Positions 22,938 to 30,324 of a stretch of DNA of 33,557 nucleotides are shown here, in pieces. Source of the stretch: UBA1731 sp045595285 (lineage in GTDB: Bacteria; Verrucomicrobiota; Kiritimatiellia; RFP12; UBA1067); the NCBI GenBank assembly GCA_045595285.1, contig JAZOAC010000093.1:1-33557 (forward strand). Direction: 5' to 3'. How positions within the stretch are numbered: the first letter of the stretch is position 1; every line of letters begins with the position of its first letter. The position numbers were made by a program, and so were the translations under genes. The notes beneath the pieces are model-generated. The model was not told where the DNA came from, did not search any database, and saw only the letters and a program-made list of their open reading frames with translations.

Positions 22938-24281
22938 TCATTCCTGCGGATACATTTCATTGACATTGCGGAAACGGTATCCTTCCGACACCTTCATCGT
23001 CAACTTCAGGGGTTCGCCCTCGTCGCCGAACCAATTTCGCGGCCGCACCGATATGTTGTACGACTTCCCCGGTTCGAGGGAAAACGCCGGTGCGCGCAGA
23101 TTGACCCTGCCGCCCCTGAAACGCTCAAGCCGGTAGAAGTCGGACACGTACATGTAGCTTTTCGGTTTCGCGGCCTTTCCTCCAGACAACATCTCCGCAA
23201 TCTCCAGCCGATAGCCCTCGACCCCGTCTTTACCCCCGGCCGGATCAAAAAGGAAATGGATGAAGCCGTAATCGTAGCGGGAAAGCATGCGGGCCCCGGC
23301 GGCGAACTGAGGCGCGACGCCGTGCCGCGTTGCAGGATATCTCGGACAGGCTGGCCGGTATGGGATGTCGAAGGACCAGCGTTCATCCGGCGCGGTCAGC
23401 TCTTTCCCGTCATCTGCATTGTAGCGACGGACTTCAATGCGTCCGTCGAACACGTCAATCACCATGAACCCCACGGATTCACGGGCTAAAGGAAGAATCC
23501 CGCCCACTGTATTGACGCGTCTGCCGGGATAGCATCCGTAATGAAGGGTTGATGTGTTTATTGCGGTGAACTCCTTCTGCCAGATCATGAGCTCGTTGCG
23601 CAAGGGGCAGTGGGTGTGTCCGGAAAGCGAAACGACCTGGGGGAACTTGTCCAGAACATTGCGCAGATGGACACCGTAGGCGTCCGAAGAACCAAGAACT
23701 GTACCGGCGGGCTGATAATGCGTCAGGACAAAAACCGGCTTCGATGGATCGCGCCGTACGCATTCGCCTAGCGTCTTCGCAAGCTTCTCCGCCTCAGCAG
23801 CGTAGTATTCGCCCTTTCCGATATTTTCTCGAGAAGCGACGGCTACGAAATCATACCCTCCGATCGTCCGCCGCGTCACGTGTCCTTTCCCCTGCCCGAA
23901 AACGGAATAGAACTCGTCTATCACCTGGTCGTGCGTCCTGCCGGAGCCTTTCCGCAGCCAGATGTCGTGATTCCCGGGCACGGCAAAATGCTCCACGCCG
24001 CCGAGCTTCGCGCGGCAATCGTCGAGATATCTGCCAATTGTGGGGATGTCGTCGAAATCGGATATGTCGCCGGCGTTCAGAACGACGTCCACCCCCATAG
24101 GCCTCAACATCTCCAATGCACGGTCGAGCGTATGCCAGCCCCAGTTGTCACGCTCCGGACGCAGCTGATTGTCGCTCATTACCGCTATGCGCAGGCGCAC
24201 GCCTTTTCTGTTCTCCCCAACCGCAGCGGCCGCAGCAACGGCGGCGGCTCCACATATGAATTTCCGTCTTGTAGATTTCAT
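22938..24281 (-). CDS. Tat-exported calcineurin-like metallophosphoesterase
   Basis: A 447-aa protein with a twin-arginine signal STRRKFICGAA followed by an Ala-rich helix, so it is exported folded. Metallophosphoesterase motifs are AVMSDNQ (Asp37), NAGDISD (Asp72), PGNHD (103-107) and SGHTH. The first motif reads D-x-Gln rather than the usual D-x-His, a variant known in some branches of the family. The C-terminal third (about 300-447) is beta-rich and includes GKSYNISVRPRNWFGDEGEP, like an accessory Ig-type domain. It sits 3 nt after the 784-aa gene and 19 nt before GH2, so it is part of a glycan operon, perhaps releasing phosphate or acting on phosphorylated sugars. Confidence 0.85.
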   Translation of the reverse strand: MKSTRRKFICGAAAVAAAAAVGENRKGVRLRIAVMSDNQLRPERDNWGWHTLDRALEMLRPMGVDVVLNAGDISDFDDIPTIGRYLDDCRAKLGGVEHFAVPGNHDIWLRKGSGRTHDQVIDEFYSVFGQGKGHVTRRTIGGYDFVAVASRENIGKGEYYAAEAEKLAKTLGECVRRDPSKPVFVLTHYQPAGTVLGSSDAYGVHLRNVLDKFPQVVSLSGHTHCPLRNELMIWQKEFTAINTSTLHYGCYPGRRVNTVGGILPLARESVGFMVIDVFDGRIEVRRYNADDGKELTAPDERWSFDIPYRPACPRYPATRHGVAPQFAAGARMLSRYDYGFIHFLFDPAGGKDGVEGYRLEIAEMLSGGKAAKPKSYMYVSDFYRLERFRGGRVNLRAPAFSLEPGKSYNISVRPRNWFGDEGEPLKLTMKVSEGYRFRNVNEMYPQE

Positions 24282-24284
24282 GGT

Positions 24285-26639
24285 TCACTTTCTGCAGTAC
24301 ACCACTGCACCTCCTTCAAGTCTGACCTTGCCGCGAAGGACGCCTTGACCGGCCTTCACGCCGGAAAGCGCCGCATTGACTGTTGCGACCTTCCTGTAGC
24401 GGGGAACATCCCGCACCGCGAACTCCACTTCGGTTTCCCTGCCATTCCAGTTTGAAAACACCAGAATGTCGGCTTGCTCCCCCTCAAGAAGGGAGAGTTC
24501 GACAAGAGGGTCGGAGGTGGCAGCCCTGCGGCGTACGCCCTTCAGCACCCTGTTGCAGAAGAACTCCCTGTGGGCTTTCGGATAATGCAGCATTCCATAT
24601 CTCTCAGGATTCGCCGCACCCTGCTTCCAATAGTCGAGAGCAGGAAAGAATCCAACCATGCGAACGGTGCCTTTCCCAATCTTCAGCTCACGCCAATAGG
24701 GTCTGGAGGATCCAACAATCACATCCATCGAAGCGAAGGAATCGAACGCTTTGCGCTTGACAAGCTCGAACTTGGGGCGACCGACATTCTGTCGCTTCAC
24801 ATAGCGCGGACGCGGCAGCTTCACATCCAGCGGACTGTTGCATTCATCGGCCGTCATTGCTCCGGCTCCAAGATAAAGGACACCCCCTTGCCTGACCCAA
24901 GACAGGATATCCCCCGCCACATCCCGCCTGACATTGCGATCGAGCACGAAAAGCATCCTGTAGCGCGGCAGTGCCGATTTCACGGAGTCTTCCCCGATAA
25001 CGTCAGTCCGCACGCTGCAATGGCGCAGAAGCATCGACAGTGCGCTGCGTTCCATGCCGAATTCGCTGTCCTCGCCGATCTGCCAGATGTCGCCTGTCAC
25101 CCCGACCAGAATAGCCGCATCGCCCTTTGCGCACTTCGCTACAAGAATATCCTTCTCATACTCGCCGACGGAATGGGCAAAGTGTCTGATAGGAGCGAAA
25201 ATCTCCGGTCGGTGGCTGTTGTAGTCCGATGAAGGCGCGTAACGCGGACCGTAATTAAAGAAGTACAGCGACTTCGCGCCGCGCCCGAGCGCCATATAGG
25301 CTTTGCAGGCGATCAGCCATTCGTTGCAGCCGCAGAGAATGCAGTAGACCCCGAACGGAATGCCGCGTATAGAACAGGCCGAGCGCATCGTGTCGAAATA
25401 GATGGAATTGATCTGTTTGGTGCGCCCGAAATTCGCCCAGTCCTCGCACCATCCGTAAGTCAGCGCGCCCGAGCCGTAGATATCGAACCAATCGCTGCTG
25501 CACCCGACGAGATTGCCGGAGAATACGAGCCCGATCCCCTGATTGACGCCCGTCCTGACCGCAGGGTCGACCGCCGTCAACGCATCGGTGATCGCTTGAA
25601 ATGACCCCGTGAAAAGCGAATTCATCTTTTTCGCCGACCTGTAGAACCGAATCCCTTCAGACTTGTCGCACGTAGCGCCGCCAGGAACGCTCTTTATGCA
25701 GAGGGCGCAGTTGGTCATGTGCGCCATCGATATCCCGGGCTCGTCGGCGCAGTTGACATAGAGCGATCTGCCGCCGGCGGGAAATGCCGGACGTTTCTCC
25801 AGCCATTTGCGGGCGCGTCTCAGAAGTTTCTCCTTGTCGGGATGAAGCATTTCACCGTCATCGGCAAACCCAGGAGTAAATCCCTCCCGCGCCCAATTCA
25901 GCCCTTCGGCGGCGTAATGCACGCTGTTGAGCCCGACGCGACGAAACACCGCCATTTCATTTTCCCATGTACGCGGGTCTACGACTTTGCGGTTGAGGGC
26001 TAGTCCCGCACCGACCGGGAAAGACGCGGGTCTTCTACCCTCCACCGGCGGCAGGGCTTCGACGATCCGTCGCGTTTTCTCCGACGCGTCAAGATCGCAC
26101 TCCACGACAACATCCATCTTTGTCGGGTCGAGCGTAGCGGTAAATCCCGCCGACGGGGCGGCTTTGCGGACGATTTTTCCGCGCGGGATAGATCCGTCGG
26201 CAGATCCGGCGAACTCGACCGTGAACTCCGACAATTCCGTGGGATTGTCGGAGCCGCGGATCATGCGCATCATTACACGCTCCAGACCGCGTGCGCCAAG
26301 ATAGGGAGAATAATCCATCCATGGCGTCGTCTCTCCCGGCTCAAGCCATGCCTTGCGGCCACCCGGAGGGATCGCGCCCGATTTAAGCCCCTTCTTGGTG
26401 ACACTTGCCATCTGGTAGTACGGACGGCAGCCGTGGCGAATGAAAATCGCAAGCGCCGCCGAAGGATTGGACTTGCCGCAGACCACCCGGAACCAAAGAT
26501 TTGAACGGTCACAAGGAGCGACCGCAACCGCATCATCGGCATCTTCCGACACGGCGCGATTGGCGGCAATGGCGTCTGCGACGGCAAGCAACACCGCCGC
26601 AAGACATACCGACGCCATTCTACTTGTTTTCGAACTCAT
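24285..26639 (-). CDS. Large secreted protein, GH42-like architecture, unassigned family
   Basis: A 784-aa protein with a signal peptide (about 1-26). Residues about 215-500 look like a TIM barrel with an acidic YVNCADEPG strand, a possible acid/base Glu, and later FDIYGSG, TYGWCEDW and SIYFDTMRSA, all plausible barrel strand ends. A Rossmann-like domain follows (about 505-620), with DILSWVRQGGVLYLGAGAM, very like the glutaminase-like domain of GH42 beta-galactosidases. A small C-terminal beta domain ends the chain. Overall order fits GH42, but I cannot pair both catalytic residues, so the family is open. Unusual Cys richness is visible around 395-440. It overlaps the 1220-aa gene by 20 nt. 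Confidence 0.7.
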   Translation of the reverse strand: MSSKTSRMASVCLAAVLLAVADAIAANRAVSEDADDAVAVAPCDRSNLWFRVVCGKSNPSAALAIFIRHGCRPYYQMASVTKKGLKSGAIPPGGRKAWLEPGETTPWMDYSPYLGARGLERVMMRMIRGSDNPTELSEFTVEFAGSADGSIPRGKIVRKAAPSAGFTATLDPTKMDVVVECDLDASEKTRRIVEALPPVEGRRPASFPVGAGLALNRKVVDPRTWENEMAVFRRVGLNSVHYAAEGLNWAREGFTPGFADDGEMLHPDKEKLLRRARKWLEKRPAFPAGGRSLYVNCADEPGISMAHMTNCALCIKSVPGGATCDKSEGIRFYRSAKKMNSLFTGSFQAITDALTAVDPAVRTGVNQGIGLVFSGNLVGCSSDWFDIYGSGALTYGWCEDWANFGRTKQINSIYFDTMRSACSIRGIPFGVYCILCGCNEWLIACKAYMALGRGAKSLYFFNYGPRYAPSSDYNSHRPEIFAPIRHFAHSVGEYEKDILVAKCAKGDAAILVGVTGDIWQIGEDSEFGMERSALSMLLRHCSVRTDVIGEDSVKSALPRYRMLFVLDRNVRRDVAGDILSWVRQGGVLYLGAGAMTADECNSPLDVKLPRPRYVKRQNVGRPKFELVKRKAFDSFASMDVIVGSSRPYWRELKIGKGTVRMVGFFPALDYWKQGAANPERYGMLHYPKAHREFFCNRVLKGVRRRAATSDPLVELSLLEGEQADILVFSNWNGRETEVEFAVRDVPRYRKVATVNAALSGVKAGQGVLRGKVRLEGGAVVYCRK

Positions 26640-29600
26640 CTTTCAGACGGAACTTGAATGGCCTGGAGGGCTTGGACAGTTTCCCTGCCTTGTTCCGCCA
26701 GACGACGAATGCGTAATGATCGGTATCGGGCAGAAAGCCGACAACGAGCGTACCGGACTTCTTCACGTTCTTGCCCAAAAGAATCGCCCCCTCACCATCC
26801 GGACTCAGCCCCACGTAAACCATGTACTGGACAGCATCCGGCATCTCCTTGAAATCGAAATGTCCGCGGCGACCGTCATACCACCAGTCAGGGGCGCGGA
26901 CCGCAGTTATCTCAGTGGCAGGCAGTTCACCCTTGATTTCCTCGATCGGATTCACCATCTTGAACGACTCCTTCGGCATAGGCATGCGCAAGGAGGAATC
27001 AGGGGCGATATCCTCGACATAAAGCCCTCCGAAGGAAACCGGTGAAGGATCGGCCCTGACCAGATCGTTGACGTACATCACCTTGTTGCGGCGCTCGACG
27101 TAGATCCTCTCGAGCGAGAGCGGATAGTCCACCCGGTCGTCGCCGCCGTAGGAACCCCACCAGCAGTTGCCTGGATAACGGCTCATGTCCCATGGACGCG
27201 TACCCGGAAGTTCCATGCGGACAAGTCTGGTGCCGGTGAAGTTGAAGAAACTGTCGTTCTTCTGGTCATCGGTATTCCATACGCCCTTCTTCCCGACGCT
27301 GATGAACTTCTCTCCCTTCGCATCCCTGAGGACGTACACGACACGCCCCCAGTCGGACGATGCGGTCACATCCAACGCTATCTTTCCGGGCCGGCCCGGC
27401 AGTCGGATTGGCTTCGGCGGCTTCAGCGCTGTGAACTGCGGCATGACGCCACGGTCTTCGGCGTCAGCCGGAAGCGTGATCTGGAGTCTGCCTTTGACGC
27501 ATTTCACTTCCATCCTTGCGGGGAAGCGGCGGACGTTCGCAGGGAAACTGTCCACGTATTCAACGTCTGCCGGCCCGTCAACGACGCTCCATTGCGATAG
27601 ATCGGACACGCGCACCGCGTCTTTGCCGGGCATTGTGTCGGCCTTGCCGTATACGGCCTTGCCAAATTCAATCCCCCCTTTGCAGCCAAGCATGAATATG
27701 GGGGTCTGCCCGAGTATCTTGCGACCGGTGATATTGTCCATCGCGTCGAATATCTTGGCGCATTTCGCCTTGAACGGCACTTCACCGCGGACGCACCACA
27801 TCACGTGCAGGGGCGAACCATCGTTGACATTGCGGTATTCAAGGGCGAAAACCCCATGGGAACCCGTTGGTACGACGCGGACGAACTCGACATCGCGCAT
27901 CATCCTGACCATCGTCGCCTGCGCGGCGTAGCACGGGTAGGGATTGAGCGTTATGCGCGAGAGACCGCCGCCGCTGTAATGCTGCTCACCCCAGTACGAA
28001 GCCGACTGCGAGCTGGCGGATATGTTCGCGAAAAGGTGCTTCACTCCGTTCGCGGTGAGCAGAAGGGTTGTGCGCATTACATGGTTCATCTGCTCCTCCT
28101 GCGTAAGCGCCCCCGGTGCGGCCCGAGACACGCAAGGTCCTTCGACCGCGACGACGAGCGGCTTGTCCTTCCTTAGGCGCATCCACTCCATGTTCATGAC
28201 CGTGAGCGAATAGATCGAGCAGCCATGGATCTGCATTTCCGGCATCCGGAGGAAAAACGCATCGTCGAAGGCCATGCCGTCGAAAAGATCGCGCGTATCG
28301 GGATCCTGCAGGAATGCGATGGTGAAAGCGGGATTGCCCCACGGCACGAGAAGCTTCTTGTCCGGCCATATCTTCCGGAACACCTGGGCGAAGTGGATGA
28401 GATTCGTCTTGTAGTCGATGAATTTCGCCTCCTGGTCACCCGTGCGGGCCTCGGGCTTCTCCCCGTAAAGACGGGGCATCGCCATGTTCGGGCCAATCCC
28501 GCCAGGCTCGGCGAACAGCGTCGCGTATGTGGGCTCGCAGATGTCGGATGGTCTGAAGGCTTCGGCCCTCAGTTTCGATTCGAGGTCGCTTTCGCGCCAG
28601 CGGCGACCGGAATTGAACGCCGAGAGACGGAACTGGCGCACACCATATTTGCGAGAAAGTTCCTCTACGTCAGTGCGAAGCATCGCCTCGCCCAGAGAGA
28701 ACGACTCTATGCCTATGGGCATTGCGAGCCGACACTGATCGCGGACGGGAAGATTCCAATGGATGGTTCCAGGTCCCCAGCATCCGAACTTGATACCGGG
28801 AGAGTCGAATTCGCGCAATTTGTAGGGACGAGGTCTAATGACCGCCAAGCTGCGCTCATATCTCTCCCCGTTCACGGTAAGTGTGAGCGAATGGTGTCCA
28901 AAACGTCTGACCGGAACCTCAAGGCGAACATCAGACGCGCCTTTCGCGGATACGGAAACCTTGCGCTTCTGCGAAGTCCGGTCCAATCCGTCCCAGCTTC
29001 TGGACTCAAGCGTCACCTCAACCTCAGCATCTTCGGCGCTGCGGTTGGAGAGCTTCAACTGATACGCAGGCCGGGGAGACATTCCCACCCAGATATTGCC
29101 GAAAGCTTCAGGTTCGAAGCAGATCGCGACGTCGCTTTCAACGAGGGTCATGGCATGCACTTTTACGCCAGAGGGTTCGCCGCCGCCATGTTCGCTGAAA
29201 TGGGCCGGTTCGGGATGGGCGCGGAAGACGTTCACCGTGCCGGTTATCTCGAATTCAAGGATTTCGCGGTCGGCAAAAGTATCGAGCATATCCTGGCGGA
29301 TAGGCACGGTCACAACCTGGAGCTTGCCGTCTGCGGCGATTTCACCGGAGGGAACGCAGCTGACAGGGAAGCCGGAACCCGGACGGTAGAACTGGACGGT
29401 GAGAAAGGCGTTGCTCTCACAGGTGGCGAGCAGTTTCAGCGCCGAATAGCGACGATTGGGGACACGGAACTGCAGCCGTCCGGGCGTCACGCTCATCGCT
29501 CCGCTCCAGCGTCCGCCGAACGTACCTTTGTTGGGCTGGCCGTATTCGCTTACACATGCCTCGCGCACCCACGAGCGCGAGACGTCCACCGCCTTGCCGC

Positions 29601-30282
29601 CGGCGAGAAACGGAATGCCGCCAAAATTCAACTCACCGTCACCCGCCGCACCGGGGACGCTGGCGACGTTGCCTAGCGGAATGCGGTAGCATCCCCTGGC
29701 GGATGCCACTTTCACGGCCACAGTTTCGGAGACTACGGCGGCTTTGGAGGAGACGACCGATATCTTCCGCCCCGCCACGTCTTCGCTCGCCTTGAGGGAG
29801 TGGATCAAAACGTCATCGACATAGAAGGAAAGCCATCCATCGCAGAGTTCCACGGACAATTCAATCCTGCGTTCCGACGGCAGAATGCGGGCGGCTGCCT
29901 CGTAATGGCGGCTCAGCATCTCGATGTCCGACGGCAGATCGAAACGCGGCTTGAATCTTCCGTTGGGCGAATAGGTGCAATCCTCCCACCAGTAGCTCAT
30001 TTCCTCTTCCGGACTGGAGGAGGCGGGATGGGGGCGCTTCTGCGGACTTCTCCCTTTCACGTCGGAAAACCACCACTTGTACCCATCCTCTTCCGAACGC
30101 ATCTCCAGCTTCTCGCGCCCACGCCCAAGCGAAATCGTCAGCTTCTCCTTTACCGGCAAAACCGCCGTGAAACTCACACGGCTTCCGTCTTCCAGCGTCG
30201 CCTCCCTGACCGGCGCGCCAAACGCCGTGACGCCGTAGGCCAAAACAGCCAATGCGGTCAAACCTGTTGCTGTCACATTCAT
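26620..30282 (-). CDS. 1220-aa secreted multidomain protein, possible new glycoside hydrolase
   Basis: I do not recognise a named family. It has a signal peptide (1-22). The N-terminal region (about 25-200) looks like a concanavalin/LamG-type beta-sandwich (CDGWLSFYVDDVLIHSL). A central part of about 490-830 has the rhythm of a TIM barrel, including LFAEPGG, DGMAFDDAFFLR, LVVAVEGPC and HLFANISAS; the Glu in FAEPG and VEGP are candidate catalytic residues. Beta-sandwich segments follow, and the last 90 or so residues (YVGLSPDGEGAILLGKNVKKSGTL and after) look like fibronectin type III. AAGGAGAG lies before the ATG. It heads the operon with GH42-like, phosphoesterase and GH2 genes, supporting a role in glycan breakdown. 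Confidence 0.7.
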   Translation of the reverse strand: MNVTATGLTALAVLAYGVTAFGAPVREATLEDGSRVSFTAVLPVKEKLTISLGRGREKLEMRSEEDGYKWWFSDVKGRSPQKRPHPASSSPEEEMSYWWEDCTYSPNGRFKPRFDLPSDIEMLSRHYEAAARILPSERRIELSVELCDGWLSFYVDDVLIHSLKASEDVAGRKISVVSSKAAVVSETVAVKVASARGCYRIPLGNVASVPGAAGDGELNFGGIPFLAGGKAVDVSRSWVREACVSEYGQPNKGTFGGRWSGAMSVTPGRLQFRVPNRRYSALKLLATCESNAFLTVQFYRPGSGFPVSCVPSGEIAADGKLQVVTVPIRQDMLDTFADREILEFEITGTVNVFRAHPEPAHFSEHGGGEPSGVKVHAMTLVESDVAICFEPEAFGNIWVGMSPRPAYQLKLSNRSAEDAEVEVTLESRSWDGLDRTSQKRKVSVSAKGASDVRLEVPVRRFGHHSLTLTVNGERYERSLAVIRPRPYKLREFDSPGIKFGCWGPGTIHWNLPVRDQCRLAMPIGIESFSLGEAMLRTDVEELSRKYGVRQFRLSAFNSGRRWRESDLESKLRAEAFRPSDICEPTYATLFAEPGGIGPNMAMPRLYGEKPEARTGDQEAKFIDYKTNLIHFAQVFRKIWPDKKLLVPWGNPAFTIAFLQDPDTRDLFDGMAFDDAFFLRMPEMQIHGCSIYSLTVMNMEWMRLRKDKPLVVAVEGPCVSRAAPGALTQEEQMNHVMRTTLLLTANGVKHLFANISASSQSASYWGEQHYSGGGLSRITLNPYPCYAAQATMVRMMRDVEFVRVVPTGSHGVFALEYRNVNDGSPLHVMWCVRGEVPFKAKCAKIFDAMDNITGRKILGQTPIFMLGCKGGIEFGKAVYGKADTMPGKDAVRVSDLSQWSVVDGPADVEYVDSFPANVRRFPARMEVKCVKGRLQITLPADAEDRGVMPQFTALKPPKPIRLPGRPGKIALDVTASSDWGRVVYVLRDAKGEKFISVGKKGVWNTDDQKNDSFFNFTGTRLVRMELPGTRPWDMSRYPGNCWWGSYGGDDRVDYPLSLERIYVERRNKVMYVNDLVRADPSPVSFGGLYVEDIAPDSSLRMPMPKESFKMVNPIEEIKGELPATEITAVRAPDWWYDGRRGHFDFKEMPDAVQYMVYVGLSPDGEGAILLGKNVKKSGTLVVGFLPDTDHYAFVVWRNKAGKLSKPSRPFKFRLKDEFENK

Positions 30283-30303
30283 ATAACTCTCCTTGCTTGC
30301 GTT

Positions 30304-30312
30304 ATTCTATCA
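30304..30312 (-). promoter_or_regulatory. Extended -10 promoter of the secreted-enzyme operon
   Basis: Minus strand TGATAGAAT: a TGn extended -10 with TAGAAT at 30309-30304. The -35 (TTCGAT, 30332-30327) is poor. It lies between the beta-helix gene and the 1220-aa gene, so the operon can be expressed independently of the beta-helix gene. Confidence 0.5.
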
Positions 30313-30324
30313 CATTCGGGCGTA

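Noticed and set aside
28225..29676. Plus-strand open frame of 483 codons opposite the 1220-aa gene
   Set aside because: No motif, signal or ribosome site; the minus strand has a signal peptide, Shine-Dalgarno and operon context.
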